The notes: generated by a model not told the origin, from the sequence alone. Shown: positions 35,202 to 44,863, numbered from the stretch's first letter. The stretch: DNA of 64,000 bases from Pseudomonas tohonis (GCF_012767755.2 NZ_AP023189.1:4094001-4158000), one strand, 5' to 3'. A program made the numbers and translations.

Positions 35202-35948
35202 ATGGGCCAGGCCAGACGCTACCTGCTCACCGGTGCCAGCTCCGGCATCGGCATGGCCCTGGCCCGGCGCCTCGCCAGCCAGGGGCACGACCTCGCCCTC
35301 GCCGCACGCCGCGAGGAAACCCTGCAGCAACTGGCCGATGAACTGCGCAGCCAGTACGGCCGCACCATCGCCGTGCTGCCGCTGGACGTCACCGACTACG
35401 CCGCCTGCCAGGACGCCGTGGGCCTCGCCCGCAACGCCCTGGGAGGGCTCGACGGGCTGATCGCCAACGCCGGCATGGGCCTGGCGGGCAAGGCTGGCAG
35501 CGGCCGCTTCGAGCGCTACAGGCAGACCCTGGAAACCAACCTGCTCGGCGCCATCGCCTGCCTCGATGCCGCCACCGAACTGTTCCGCGAACAGGGCCAC
35601 GGCCACCTCGTCGCCATCGCCTCGGTCGCCGGCAAGCGCGGCCTGCCCGCCACCGCCGGCTACTCGGCGAGCAAGGCCGGGCTGATCAGCTACATGGAAT
35701 CCCTGGAACTCGAACTGCACCGCAGCCCCATCGCCACCACCCTGATCCTGCCCGGCTACATCGACACGCCGATCAACCAGGACGCCGGCCCCCGCCCCTT
35801 CCTCATCGGCGTCGAGCGCGGCGCCGAACTGATCGCCCGACACATCGAGAAACGCTCCCGCAGCGCCTATGTGCCCGGCTGGCCCTGGGCCCTGATCGGA
35901 CGCCTGCTGCCCCTGCTGCCCACCTCGCTGATCGCCAGGGCTCTGTGA
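35202..35948 (+). CDS. Short-chain dehydrogenase/reductase
   Basis: A 248-residue classical SDR: NAD(P)-binding TGASSGIG near the N terminus, LDGLIANAGMG, the catalytic Ser in IASVAGKRGLP, and YSASKAG with the Tyr and Lys. The C terminus is hydrophobic (LIGRLLPLLPTSLIARAL) and may touch membrane. It lies 11 nt after alaA and overlaps or abuts the next gene, so the three form an operon. The substrate is unknown. Confidence 0.88.
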   Translation: MGQARRYLLTGASSGIGMALARRLASQGHDLALAARREETLQQLADELRSQYGRTIAVLPLDVTDYAACQDAVGLARNALGGLDGLIANAGMGLAGKAGSGRFERYRQTLETNLLGAIACLDAATELFREQGHGHLVAIASVAGKRGLPATAGYSASKAGLISYMESLELELHRSPIATTLILPGYIDTPINQDAGPRPFLIGVERGAELIARHIEKRSRSAYVPGWPWALIGRLLPLLPTSLIARAL

Positions 35949-35950
35949 CC

Positions 35951-36403
35951 ATGGACCTGCAGATCGACGACTTCTACAAGGACTGCGCGGCCGGCATGCT
36001 GATGCTCTACCAGGCCTTTCCGCGCAAGGTCGCCCTCTATATCGAGGACCTCATCGGCCACGAGGAACCCGACGAATTCGGCCTCCCCAGCAAACGCCAC
36101 CAGGGCTGCCTGGGCGCACTGATCTGGCTGGCCGAAGAGGGCTACATCCGCTACGAAAGCACCATCCGCTACGAGGCGCTGGACCAGGCCGTACTCAGCG
36201 AGAAGGGCTTCCTGCGCCTGTCCCGCACCCTGCCCCACGCCGTGCGCAGCGACGACGAACTGCCACCCAGCGTGCGCCGCGTCCACGCCACCCTCGCCCA
36301 CCAGCTGCGCGAGGCCCTGGCCAGCCGCAACAGCGAACGCACCGCCCGCCTCACCCGGTTGCTCTTCGTCGGGACCGGCGGCACGACAGGCGACACAGTT
36401 TGA
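35951..36403 (+). CDS. Hypothetical protein, PA2829-like position
   Basis: A 150-residue soluble protein beginning MDLQIDDFYKDCAAGMLMLYQAFPRKVALYIEDLIG, followed by a region that resembles a winged-helix protein (QGCLGALIWLAEEGYIRYES, LSEKGFLRLS). No family I can name with confidence; a DNA-binding or regulatory role is possible but unproven. The ATG at 35951 is 2 nt after the SDR stop; a GTG at 35945 would overlap it. It ends 85 bp before htpX. Confidence 0.7.
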   Translation: MDLQIDDFYKDCAAGMLMLYQAFPRKVALYIEDLIGHEEPDEFGLPSKRHQGCLGALIWLAEEGYIRYESTIRYEALDQAVLSEKGFLRLSRTLPHAVRSDDELPPSVRRVHATLAHQLREALASRNSERTARLTRLLFVGTGGTTGDTV

Positions 36404-36488
36404 AATAGAGCCCAGGTTGAATAGGCATCTGGCGCACCTTATATAACCCCGCATTACACCGTCTTTCCCTGAGGAGACCGCTTTAACC

Positions 36489-37361
36489 ATGATGCGCATC
36501 CTGTTGTTCGTGGCCACCAACCTCGCAGTCCTGGTGATCGCCAGCATCACCCTGAAGCTGCTGGGCGTAGACCGCTTCACTGGCCAGAATTACGGCAGCC
36601 TGCTGGTGTTCTGTGCCGTGTTCGGCTTCGCCGGCTCCCTGGTCTCGCTGTTCATCTCCAAATGGATGGCGAAGATGAGCACCGGCACCGAAATCATCAC
36701 CCAGCCCCGCACCCGCCACGAGCAGTGGCTGCTGCAGACCGTGGAGCAACTCTCCCGTGAAGCCGGCATCAAGATGCCGGAAGTCGGCATCTTCCCCGCC
36801 TACGAGGCCAACGCCTTCGCCACCGGCTGGAACCGCAACGACGCCCTGGTCGCCGTGAGCCAGGGCCTGCTGGAGCGCTTCTCGCCCGACGAGGTGAAAG
36901 CCGTGCTGGCCCACGAGATCGGCCACGTGGCCAACGGCGACATGGTCACCCTGGCGCTGGTACAGGGCGTGGTGAACACCTTCGTGATGTTCTTCGCGCG
37001 CATCTTCGGCAACTTCGTCGACAAGGTGATTCTGAAGAACGAGGAAGGCCACGGTATCGGTTACTTCGTGGCGACCATCTTCGCCGAACTGGTCCTGGGC
37101 ATCCTCGCCAGCATCATCGTCATGTGGTTCTCGCGCAAACGCGAATACCGTGCCGACGAAGCCGGCGCCCAGCTGGCCGGCACCAACGCCATGATCGGCG
37201 CCCTGCAGCGCCTGCGCGCGGAACAGGGCGTGCCGGTGCAGATGCCCGACAGCCTCACCGCCTTCGGCATCAACGGCGGCCTGAAGAACGGCCTCGCCGG
37301 CCTGCTGATGAGCCACCCGCCGCTGGAAGACCGCATCGAGGCCCTGCGCCGCCGCGGCTGA
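36489..37361 (+). CDS. htpX: Membrane zinc metalloprotease HtpX
   Basis: A 290-residue M48 peptidase of the inner membrane that degrades misfolded membrane proteins under heat or envelope stress, together with FtsH. Membrane segments lie at about 4-24 and 34-55, with two more at 155-175 and 190-210. The zinc motif is [12 protein letters not shown] (His142, Glu143, His146), with the third ligand in [15 protein letters not shown]. Two ATGs stand in tandem at 36489 and 36492. A terminator follows. Confidence 0.95.
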   Translation: MMRILLFVATNLAVLVIASITLKLLGVDRFTGQNYGSLLVFCAVFGFAGSLVSLFISKWMAKMSTGTEIITQPRTRHEQWLLQTVEQLSREAGIKMPEVGIFPAYEANAFATGWNRNDALVAVSQGLLERFSPDEVKAVLAHEIGHVANGDMVTLALVQGVVNTFVMFFARIFGNFVDKVILKNEEGHGIGYFVATIFAELVLGILASIIVMWFSRKREYRADEAGAQLAGTNAMIGALQRLRAEQGVPVQMPDSLTAFGINGGLKNGLAGLLMSHPPLEDRIEALRRRG

Positions 37362-37379
37362 TCCAAGCGCCACGAAAGA

Positions 37380-37402
37380 GGCGGCCAACCGGCCGCCTTT
37401 TT
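37380..37402 (+). terminator. Intrinsic terminator after htpX
   Basis: GGCGGCC-AACC-GGCCGCC followed by TTTTT, 18 nt after the htpX stop, between convergent htpX and tpm. Confidence 0.9.
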
Positions 37403-37423
37403 CATGTCCGCGCGATGTACCCC

Positions 37424-38083
37424 CTAGCGGCGCTGCAGGCGGAACACCGGCTCGAACAGCTCATCCAGCCCACGGGAGGCGAACTTCCAGTTCTTCTCCA
37501 GCACGTCCTGGCGCTCCAGCAGCTCCACGCTCCAATCCGTTCCGAAGCGCTGCCGCACCTCCGCCTCCGGCACCGAGAACGGCGGGCCGTCGAGGCGTTC
37601 CTGGTCATATTCCAGGGTCACCATCAGCCCTTCGCAGCGAGCCGGAAGAATCGAACCCAGATGCGCCGCGTAGCGCTCGCGCATCTCCGGCGGCAGGGCG
37701 ATGAGCGCCGCGCGGTCATAGAGCCCGGTACATTCCGCGACCTCCCGCGCATCCAGGGCGAAGAAATCACCCAGGAGAATCTCGACGCCACCCGCGCTGT
37801 AGCGGACCAGGGCGCCCTCATCGCGGATCTCGGGCTGCGACCCCTGCTCGGCGAAGAACCCGGTCACCGCCTTCTCCGCCAGCTCCACGCCCAGCACCCG
37901 ATACCCCTGCGCGGCCAGCCAGGCCAGGTCCAGGGTCTTGCCGCACAAGGGCACCAGCACCCGCGAGCCAGGCGCCAGGCCAAGCGCGGGCCAGTAGTGC
38001 CGCAAATAGGTGTTGACCTCATCCAGATGAAAACCGATCTGGTCGTTGGCCCATCTGTCCTGCCAGAAACGCTCGTGCACCAT
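37424..38083 (-). CDS. tpm: Thiopurine S-methyltransferase
   Basis: A 219-residue SAM-dependent methyltransferase of the bacterial thiopurine methyltransferase family, also linked to selenium and tellurium methylation. Typical features are the N-terminal [51 protein letters not shown] for SAM binding, and [21 protein letters not shown]. Length is standard. It diverges from the extradiol dioxygenase gene with a 97-bp gap. Confidence 0.93.
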   Translation of the reverse strand: MVHERFWQDRWANDQIGFHLDEVNTYLRHYWPALGLAPGSRVLVPLCGKTLDLAWLAAQGYRVLGVELAEKAVTGFFAEQGSQPEIRDEGALVRYSAGGVEILLGDFFALDAREVAECTGLYDRAALIALPPEMRERYAAHLGSILPARCEGLMVTLEYDQERLDGPPFSVPEAEVRQRFGTDWSVELLERQDVLEKNWKFASRGLDELFEPVFRLQRR

Positions 38084-38180
38084 CCACCTGCCGATTCGAT
38101 AGGAACGCTCAAGAATTTATGCTGGATGTCGATACGTCCAGCCCCGAAGATGGCGCTCATCCTAACGGAGGAAGCGCCCG

Positions 38181-38948
38181 ATGCTACCCAGTCTTTTCAT
38201 TTCCCATGGCTCCCCGATGCTCGCCCTGGAACCTGGCGCCAGCGGCCCCGCGCTTGCGCGGCTGGCCCGCGAGCTGCCACGCCCGGAAGCGATCCTGGTG
38301 GTCTCCGCCCACTGGGAAAGCGAGCGCCTGGCCATCAGCGGCGGCACGCAGCTGGAGACCTGGCACGACTTCTACGGCTTCCCGCCCGAACTCTACGCGG
38401 TGCAGTACCCGGCGCACGGCGCCCCGGCGCTGGCCGCCGATGTGCAGCGACTGCTGCGCGAGCACGACCTGGACGCTGCCATCGACCCGCAGCGCCCGAT
38501 GGACCATGGCGTCTGGGTGCCGCTGTCGCTGATGTACCCGGAGGCGGATGTCCCGGTGCTGCAACTGTCCCTGCCCAGCCGTCTCGGCCCTGCCTTCCAG
38601 ACCCGCGTCGGCCGCGCCCTGGCCGCCCTGCGCGAGCGCGGCGTGCTGCTGATCGGCTCCGGCAGCATCACCCACAACCTGGGCGAGCTGAACTGGCGTG
38701 CCGGGCCGGAAGTGATCACTCCCTGGGCCCTGGAATTCCGCGACTGGATGGTCGAGCGCCTGGAGGCTGGCGACGAGGAAGCCCTGCACGACTACCGCGC
38801 GCTGGCACCCCACGCCCGCCGCAGCCATCCCAGCGATGAACACCTGCTCCCGCTCTATTTCGCCCGAGGCGCAGGCGGTGACTTCAGCGTGGCGCACAAG
38901 GGCTTCACCCTCGGCGCGCTGGGGATGGATATCTATCGGTTCGGCTAG
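38181..38948 (+). CDS. Extradiol ring-opening dioxygenase, YgiD/DODA type
   Basis: A 255-residue class III extradiol dioxygenase like E. coli YgiD (4,5-DOPA dioxygenase) and plant DODA. The N-terminal FISHGSPMLALEPG and ILVVSAHWES carry metal-binding His residues, with DHGVWVPLSLMYPEADVPV and GSGSITHNLGEL completing the site. The natural substrate in pseudomonads is unknown. The gene is monocistronic and followed by a REP and a terminator. Confidence 0.88.
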   Translation: MLPSLFISHGSPMLALEPGASGPALARLARELPRPEAILVVSAHWESERLAISGGTQLETWHDFYGFPPELYAVQYPAHGAPALAADVQRLLREHDLDAAIDPQRPMDHGVWVPLSLMYPEADVPVLQLSLPSRLGPAFQTRVGRALAALRERGVLLIGSGSITHNLGELNWRAGPEVITPWALEFRDWMVERLEAGDEEALHDYRALAPHARRSHPSDEHLLPLYFARGAGGDFSVAHKGFTLGALGMDIYRFG

Positions 38949-38973
38949 ACCTCAGGGGCAGCCCTGCAGCCTT

Positions 38974-39000
38974 GGGCGAATGAATTCGCCCCTACAGGAG
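38974..39000. repeat. REP-like palindrome
   Basis: GGGCGAAT-GA-ATTCGCCCC followed by TACAGG, a Pseudomonas-type REP between the convergent dioxygenase and helicase genes. Confidence 0.6.
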
Positions 39001-39026
39001 TGCCGCCACCCAAACCATCGCCCATA

Positions 39027-39054
39027 AAAAAGCCCCGCGAGTGCGGGGCTTTTT
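39027..39054. terminator. Bidirectional intrinsic terminator
   Basis: AAAAAGCCCCGC-GAGT-GCGGGGCTTTTT, 12-bp arms. It ends the dioxygenase gene and, on the other strand, the DEAD-box helicase gene, whose stop is 14 nt away. Confidence 0.93.
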
Positions 39055-39067
39055 CGTCAGGCGTGGA

Positions 39068-40747
39068 TCAGTCTTCGCGATAGCGGCGCAGCTTCAGGGA
39101 CTTGCCCGCGACGCGGGTGTCCTTGAGCTTGCCCAGCAGGCGATCCAGGCCGTCTTCCGGCAACTCGATCAGGCTGAAGGTCTCGCGGATCTGGATGCGA
39201 CCGATGGCGTCACGTGCCAGGCCACCCTCGTTGAGGATGGCGCCGAGCAGGTTCTTCGCGGCGATGCCGTCACGAGTCCCCAGCGCGGTGCGGCAACGCA
39301 CGCGGCCTTCGGTCAGCGGCAGCGGGGCACGACGCTCGCGGTACTCGCTGCGCTCAGTGCTGCGCTCGCCATCACGCTCACGACGCTCGCGCGGCTGAGA
39401 GGCGCTCGGCACCAGCGGCTGCTCGCGCTCGACGTCGGCGAGGTTCAGCGCCTGGCCGTTGGTGGCCTTGCGCAGCAGCGCTGCGGCCAGGGCACGCGGG
39501 CTGCAGCCGATGTCGGCGATCAGGCGATCCAGCAGCTCGCCATGGCTGGCCTCGGCATCGGCCACCAGGGGCGCGAGGCTGGCGGTCAGCTTCTTGATGC
39601 GCGCGTCCAGCACCTGCTGGGCGTTGGGCAGGCGCACTTCGGCGACCTTCTGGTTGGTCACGCGCTCGATCACCTGCAGCATGCGGCGCTCGCGCGGGGT
39701 GACCAGCAGCAGTGCACGACCATCACGACCGGCACGGCCGGTACGGCCGATACGGTGCACGTAGGACTCGGGGTCGTACGGCATGTCCACGTTCACCACG
39801 TGGGTGATGCGCGGTACGTCGATACCACGGGCAGCGACGTCGGTGGCGACGACGATGTCCAGGCGGCCGTCCTTGAGGGACTCGATCACGCGCTCACGCT
39901 GGTTCTGGGCGATGTCGCCGTTCAGCGCAGCGGCCTTGTAGCCCTTGGCTTCCAGGGCGGAAGCCAGGTCCAGGGTGGCCTGCTTGGTACGCACGAAGGC
40001 GATCAGGGCGTCGAATTCCTCGACTTCCAGCAGGCGCAGCACGGCACCGACCTTCTGGTCGGCATGGACCATCAGATGAGCCTGCTCGATGCGGGCAACG
40101 GTCTGGGTCTTGGCGGCGATCTTGACGTGCTGCGGCTCTTTCAGGTGACGCTCGGCGATCGAACGGATCGACGGCGGCAGGGTGGCGGAGAACAGCACGC
40201 TCTGACGACTTTCCGGCAGGGCCTGGAAGATCACCTCCAGGTCGTCCATGAAGCCGAGCTTGAGCATTTCGTCCGCTTCGTCCAGGACCAGTTGCTGCAC
40301 GGTGGCGAGCATCTGCTCGTCACGGCGCAGGTGGTCGCACAGGCGGCCGGGGGTGGCCACGATCACCTGGGCGCCCTGGCGCAGGGCCTTGAGCTGCGGG
40401 CCCATGGGCGCGCCGCCATAGACGGCGACCACGTTCAGGCCTGGCATCTGCTTGGCGTAGGTTTCGAAAGCGGTGGCGACTTGCAGTGCGAGCTCGCGGG
40501 TCGGTGCCAGGATCAGCGCCTGCGGCTCGCGTTTGGCCGGATCGATACGGGAGAGGATGGGCAGCGCGAAGGCTGCTGTCTTGCCGGTACCGGTCTGGGC
40601 CTGGCCAATCATGTCGTGGCCGGCGAGGATCACCGGAATCGACTGGGCCTGGATGGGAGATGGCTCTTCATAGCCGACAGCCGAGATGGCTGCGAGAACG
40701 TTGGGATGAAGTCCGAGCGCGGCGAATCCGCCGATATCCTGGGTCAT
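39068..40747 (-). CDS. deaD: DEAD-box RNA helicase, DeaD/CsdA type
   Basis: A 559-residue ATP-dependent RNA helicase. Motifs in order: Q motif YEEPSPIQAQSIPVIL, Walker A AQTGTGKTAAF, APTRELALQV, DEAD, SAT (LFSATLPPS), and HRIGRTGRAGR. The C-terminal part has a dimerisation-like region and a basic DbpA-type RNA-binding domain (about 480-555; GRVRCRTALGTRDGIAAKNLLGAI). It should aid ribosome assembly and mRNA unwinding, especially in the cold. A long leader of about 200 nt precedes it. Confidence 0.94.
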   Translation of the reverse strand: MTQDIGGFAALGLHPNVLAAISAVGYEEPSPIQAQSIPVILAGHDMIGQAQTGTGKTAAFALPILSRIDPAKREPQALILAPTRELALQVATAFETYAKQMPGLNVVAVYGGAPMGPQLKALRQGAQVIVATPGRLCDHLRRDEQMLATVQQLVLDEADEMLKLGFMDDLEVIFQALPESRQSVLFSATLPPSIRSIAERHLKEPQHVKIAAKTQTVARIEQAHLMVHADQKVGAVLRLLEVEEFDALIAFVRTKQATLDLASALEAKGYKAAALNGDIAQNQRERVIESLKDGRLDIVVATDVAARGIDVPRITHVVNVDMPYDPESYVHRIGRTGRAGRDGRALLLVTPRERRMLQVIERVTNQKVAEVRLPNAQQVLDARIKKLTASLAPLVADAEASHGELLDRLIADIGCSPRALAAALLRKATNGQALNLADVEREQPLVPSASQPRERRERDGERSTERSEYRERRAPLPLTEGRVRCRTALGTRDGIAAKNLLGAILNEGGLARDAIGRIQIRETFSLIELPEDGLDRLLGKLKDTRVAGKSLKLRRYRED

Positions 40748-41108
40748 GGGTCTGCCTCATGTGCATCCGCAAAGACCCAAATCCCAGAGCTGCATATGCC
40801 GAAAGACCTTGTGGGTCACCCTGGCAGCCTGGGAGAGAATTTGCGAGTTGCTTATTGATATGGATGTAACGTCAAGGGTAGTCCGCGAAGCGGACGGTGC
40901 AGCCGAAGGCGAATGCCTCGAAAAATGCAGTTCCTGAACGGGGCCGGTTAAGGCCGGCGCGAATCATACCGGAAAAAGCTGACCGTCGCGCGTGTTTTTC
41001 ACATGTTCGTCATCAACGCCGCCGGACGGTCATTCCCCCGTGGACAACGACCGACGCCCCGGCTATATCCTCCATGCCCCCGCCCCTTCCACGCCAAAGG
41101 ACCCACCC
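40748..41108. promoter_or_regulatory. 361-bp divergent regulatory gap, deaD and echA
   Basis: No gene seen. On the minus strand a TATGAT -10 (40968-40963) suggests a deaD transcript starting near 40955, so an untranslated leader of about 205 nt. It contains small hairpins, such as GTCCGC/GCGGAC near 40880-40895 and GCCGG/CCGGC near 40943-40958. Long leaders are known for E. coli deaD. The plus-strand promoter of echA should lie near 41000-41080. Confidence 0.4.
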
Positions 41109-41900
41109 ATGACCCAAGCCACCCCTGGCCGCGTTAGCCGTGAGAAACGCGGCCACGTCCTGCTGCTCGGACTGGACCGTACCGCCAAGCGCAATGCCTT
41201 CGACCAGGCGATGCTCGATGACCTGGTCACGGCATTGGGCGAATACGAGCGTGATGACGACGCGCGCTGTGCGCTGGTCTTCGCCCATGGCGAGCACTTC
41301 ACCGCGGGGCTGGACCTGGCCAATGTCGCCGAGACCTTCAGGAACGGCTGGCAGTTGCCGGAGGGCGCGGTCGACCCCTGGGGCACCTTCGGGGGCGAGC
41401 GCCTTTCCAAACCGCTGATCCTGGCCGTACAGGGCTACTGCTTCACCATCGGCATCGAGCTGATGCTGGCCGCCGACATCAACCTCTGCGCCAGCAACAC
41501 CCGTTTCGCGCAGATGGAGGTTCAGCGCGGCATCTTCCCGTTCGCCGGCGCCACCCTGCGCCTGCACCAGGCCGCCGGCTGGGGCAACGCCATGCGCTGG
41601 CTGCTCACCGGCGATGAGTTCGATGCCCACGAGGCCTACCGCCTCGGCCTGGTCCAGGAAGTGCTGGCCAGCGAGGAGCTGATGCCCCGCGCATTGTGGC
41701 TGGCAGAACGGGTCGCCGCGCAGGCACCGCTGGGCATCAAGGCCACACTCGCCTCGGCGCGCCAGACCGTGAGCGAAGGCGAGCAGGTCGCCGCCCGCAA
41801 CCTGCCGGCGGTGGCCAGGCGCCTGCTGGGCTCCGAAGACGCCCAGGAAGGCGTACGCGCGATGCTCGAACGCCGTCCGGGCGAATTCAAGGGGCGCTGA
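41109..41900 (+). CDS. Enoyl-CoA hydratase/isomerase family protein
   Basis: A 263-residue crotonase-fold enzyme. The oxyanion-hole pieces are HGEHFTAGLDLANV and KPLILAVQGYCFTIGIELMLAADINL; the second half has ARFAQMEV-like TRFAQMEVQRGIFPFAGATLRL. One of the two hydratase glutamates is not obvious (CASNTRF), so isomerase or other crotonase chemistry is possible. The start at 41109 follows AAAGGA; the upstream extension is not credible. A hydrolase gene follows 2 nt after its stop. Confidence 0.87.
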   Translation: MTQATPGRVSREKRGHVLLLGLDRTAKRNAFDQAMLDDLVTALGEYERDDDARCALVFAHGEHFTAGLDLANVAETFRNGWQLPEGAVDPWGTFGGERLSKPLILAVQGYCFTIGIELMLAADINLCASNTRFAQMEVQRGIFPFAGATLRLHQAAGWGNAMRWLLTGDEFDAHEAYRLGLVQEVLASEELMPRALWLAERVAAQAPLGIKATLASARQTVSEGEQVAARNLPAVARRLLGSEDAQEGVRAMLERRPGEFKGR

Positions 41901-41902
41901 TC

Positions 41903-42655
41903 CTGGCGACAATCACCCTGGTGCTGCTGCCGGGCATGGACGGCAGCGGCGAGCTCTTCGCTCCATTGATCCAGGCGCTGGGTGGCGACCTGCACGCGCA
42001 GGTCGTGCGCTATCCGGCGGAGCGACCGCTCGGCTATGCGCCATTGATGGATCAGGTCAGGCAGCAACTGCCCGTTGGCCAGCCGTTCATCCTGCTCGGC
42101 GAATCCTTCTCCGGCCCCATCGCCGTCAGTCTTGCGGCCGATCGCCCCGCTGGGCTGCTGGGACTGGTGCTCTGCTGCACCTTCGTCCGCAACCCTCGCC
42201 CCGGCCTCGCGTGGCTGAGCGGCCTGCTGCCGCTTCTGTCTCCGCGGCTGGCTCCCCGCGCCCTGCTGAGCCAGTTGCTGCTCGGCAGGTTCGCCACACC
42301 GGCGCTGAACCAGGCCCTGGTCGACGCACTGGCGCCGCTGTCATCGGCGACCCTGCAGGCCCGGCTGCGCGCGGTGCTGGATGTGGATGCCACCGGGCAC
42401 CTGCAGCGGATCCAGGTGCCGCTGCTGTACCTGCAGGCGGCGGAGGATCGGCTGGTGCCAGCTGACGCTGCCCGGCTCATCGAACGCTATTCAGGGGACT
42501 TTCGATGCCTGCGACTGGAGGCCCCGCACTGCCTGCTGCAAGCCAGGCCGCACGAAGCCGCCCAGGCACTGGAAGGCTTCGCGAAGACGGTCGGGATCGA
42601 CCAGGGCGATCAGGTCGCCGGGCGCAGCACGTCCAGCAGGGGTTGCAGCGAGTAG
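41903..42655 (+). CDS. Alpha/beta hydrolase with probable CTG start
   Basis: A 250-residue alpha/beta hydrolase starting (M)ATITLVLLPGMDGSGELFAPL. The nucleophile elbow is LLGESFSGPIA with Ser, the acid is in LQAAEDRLVP and the His in LEAPHCLLQARP. No ATG or GTG lies where the fold begins: the best candidate is CTG at 41903, 2 nt after the upstream stop with AGGGG before it; GTG at 41921 would truncate the first strand. Translation is probably coupled to the upstream gene. The 3' end overlaps the convergent gene by 46 bp. Confidence 0.75.
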   Translation: MATITLVLLPGMDGSGELFAPLIQALGGDLHAQVVRYPAERPLGYAPLMDQVRQQLPVGQPFILLGESFSGPIAVSLAADRPAGLLGLVLCCTFVRNPRPGLAWLSGLLPLLSPRLAPRALLSQLLLGRFATPALNQALVDALAPLSSATLQARLRAVLDVDATGHLQRIQVPLLYLQAAEDRLVPADAARLIERYSGDFRCLRLEAPHCLLQARPHEAAQALEGFAKTVGIDQGDQVAGRSTSSRGCSE

Positions 42656-43356
42656 CCCAGGCGCGGCGCCAAGGCCTCGCAGCGGGCGGCCAGGGCCTCG
42701 ACGTCCAGCTGCTGCTCGAGATCGGCGGGGACGATGAGGATGACGTTGCCCTCCTTCACCGGGCACTCCCAGTAGTGGCGGTGGTAGAGACCGCGCAGCA
42801 GGGCGGCGCCCAGCGGACGACCGTCGTTGCCGGCCCACTGGTTGATCACCAGCCAGCCACCGGGGTTGAGGCGCTTCTGGCAGTTTTCCAGGAAGCGCCA
42901 GGCGAGGTGGCCGACGCCGGGACCGGTGTCGGTGTAGAGATCGACGAAGATCAGGTCGGCGGTCTCGGCGCTGTCCAGCAAATCCAGGGCATCACCGATG
43001 CGCACCGTGAGGCGCGGGTCGTCGTCGAGGCCGAGGTATTGCATGGCCAGGCGCGGCACCTCGGGACGCAGCTCGACCACTTCCACATCGTCCAGCGGCA
43101 GGAACTTCATGCACGCCTGGGTCAGGGTGCCGGCTCCCAGGCCGAGGAACAGTGCGCTCTCCGGGTACTCGTGGCACAGCGCGCCCAGTAGCATCGCGCG
43201 GGTGTAGTCGTACTCCAGCCAGCAGGGATCGGCAGTGAAGACGCAGCTCTGCTCCACCGCCTCGCCGAATTCGAGAAACCGGTACTCACCCACTTCCAGC
43301 ACGCGGATGACGCCGAACTCGTCATGCACCTCCGCCAGCAAACGCTCCTCGCGCAT
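42610..43356 (-). CDS. Spermidine synthase-like protein
   Basis: A 248-residue Rossmann-fold protein of the spermidine/spermine synthase family. The SAM-type binding motif is ALFLGLGAGTLTQACMKFLP, and DLIFVDLYTDTGPG stands in the catalytic Asp region. The N-terminal strand domain is short. Members of this branch often lack residues needed for putrescine aminopropyl transfer, so the true activity is open. The start at 43356 follows GGAG. It diverges from the flavin monooxygenase gene. Confidence 0.8.
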   Translation of the reverse strand: MREERLLAEVHDEFGVIRVLEVGEYRFLEFGEAVEQSCVFTADPCWLEYDYTRAMLLGALCHEYPESALFLGLGAGTLTQACMKFLPLDDVEVVELRPEVPRLAMQYLGLDDDPRLTVRIGDALDLLDSAETADLIFVDLYTDTGPGVGHLAWRFLENCQKRLNPGGWLVINQWAGNDGRPLGAALLRGLYHRHYWECPVKEGNVILIVPADLEQQLDVEALAARCEALAPRLGYSLQPLLDVLRPAT

Positions 43357-43533
43357 CGCCACTCCCCAGTCCGCTCCCCGTGACATTTCGCACCAGGAGC
43401 GCGCCACAAAGGCGCCGTTTGCCATTGAAGCGAGGTGCCCTCACCTCGCCATAATCCGGGCATGCCGCAGGCCCAGCCAGGCGCTGCCCGAAAAAACCCG
43501 AGAAGAATAACAGCCAAGAGGTGCATCCCACTC

Positions 43534-44862
43534 ATGTACGCCATCATCGGCGCCGGCCCCATGGGCCTTTGCGCGGCCCGCCAGTTGCAGAAGCATGGAA
43601 TCCCCTTCGTCGGCTTCGAATTGCATGAAGATGTGGGCGGTCTCTGGGACATCGACAACCCCCACAGCACCATGTACGAGTCCGCGCACCTGATCTCCTC
43701 CAAGCGCACCACCGAGTTCAGCGAATTCCCGATGGCCGACGACGTGGCGCCCTACCCGCACCACAGCGAGATGCGCCGCTACTTCCGCGACTACGCCGAG
43801 CATTTCGGCCTGCGCGAGCACTACCAGTTCGGCACCCGCGTCCAATCGCTGGAGCGCCAGGACAAGGGCTGGAGGCTCACCAGCGAGCGCAACGGCGAAC
43901 GCCGCGAATGGCAGGTGGATGGCGTGCTCATCGCCAGCGGCACCCTGCATGCGCCCAACCAGCCGGAACTGCCCGGCTGCTTCGACGGCGAGCTGCTGCA
44001 TTCGGCCGACTACCGCTCCCCGGCGCTGTTCGAGGGCAAGCGCGTGCTGGTGATCGGCTGCGGCAACTCGGCCTGCGACATCGCCGTCGACGCCGTGCAC
44101 CGCGCCCGCTCGGTCGATATCTCGGTACGCCGTGGCTACTACTTCCTGCCCAAGTTCCTCCTCGGCCGCCCCATCGACACCTTCGGCGGCGCGGTGAAGC
44201 TGCCACGCCCGCTCAAGCAACGCATCGACGGCGCCCTGATCCGCGCCCTCATCGGCAAGCCTTCCGACTACGGCCTGCCCGACCCGGACTACCGCCTCTA
44301 CGAATCCCACCCGGTGGTGAACTCCCTGGTGCTGCACCACCTCGGCCACGGCGACATCAAGGCGCGGCCCGACCTGGCCAGCGTCGAAGGCCGCCAGGTG
44401 GCGTTCCGCGACGGCAGCCGGGCGGACTACGACCTCATCCTCCAGGCCACGGGCTACAAGCTGGACTACCCCTTCATCGCCCGCGAGGAACTGAACTGGC
44501 CCGAGCGCGCCGGGGCCCCGCAGCTGTACCTGAACATCTTCCATCCGCAGTACGACGACCTGTTCATGATGGGCATGGTGGAAGCGTCGGGCCTCGGCTG
44601 GCAGGGCCGCGCCGAGCAGGCCGAGCTGGTGGCGCTGTTCATCCGCCAGTGCCGGGCCGGCAGCGCCTCGGCCGAAGGCTTCCGTCGCCTCAAGGCCGAG
44701 CGCGCCGGGCAGCGCCTGGATGGCGGCTACGCCTACCTGGAACTGGAGCGCATGGCCTACTACGTGCACAAGGACAGCTACCGCAGCAGCGTGAAACGGC
44801 ATATCGACGAGCTGCGCCGCGACCTGCGCGAACAGCCCGCCGACGCCCCTGCGCTGGCCTGA
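43534..44862 (+). CDS. Flavin-containing monooxygenase
   Basis: A 442-residue FAD/NADPH monooxygenase. The FAD site is YAIIGAGPMGLCAARQL, the FMO signature FxGxxxHxxxY is present as FDGELLHSADY, and the NADPH site is VLVIGCGNSACDIAVDA. LQATGYKLDYPF is the ATG-type motif. It probably oxygenates a nitrogen, sulfur or ketone substrate; which one is unknown. A TauE/SafE transporter gene begins 1 nt after its stop, hinting that a sulfur compound or sulfite may be released. Confidence 0.87.
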   Translation: MYAIIGAGPMGLCAARQLQKHGIPFVGFELHEDVGGLWDIDNPHSTMYESAHLISSKRTTEFSEFPMADDVAPYPHHSEMRRYFRDYAEHFGLREHYQFGTRVQSLERQDKGWRLTSERNGERREWQVDGVLIASGTLHAPNQPELPGCFDGELLHSADYRSPALFEGKRVLVIGCGNSACDIAVDAVHRARSVDISVRRGYYFLPKFLLGRPIDTFGGAVKLPRPLKQRIDGALIRALIGKPSDYGLPDPDYRLYESHPVVNSLVLHHLGHGDIKARPDLASVEGRQVAFRDGSRADYDLILQATGYKLDYPFIAREELNWPERAGAPQLYLNIFHPQYDDLFMMGMVEASGLGWQGRAEQAELVALFIRQCRAGSASAEGFRRLKAERAGQRLDGGYAYLELERMAYYVHKDSYRSSVKRHIDELRRDLREQPADAPALA

Positions 44863-44863
44863 G

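Noticed and set aside
39041..40858. 605-codon plus-strand frame opposite deaD
   Set aside because: Shadow of the helicase; no Shine-Dalgarno or recognisable domain.
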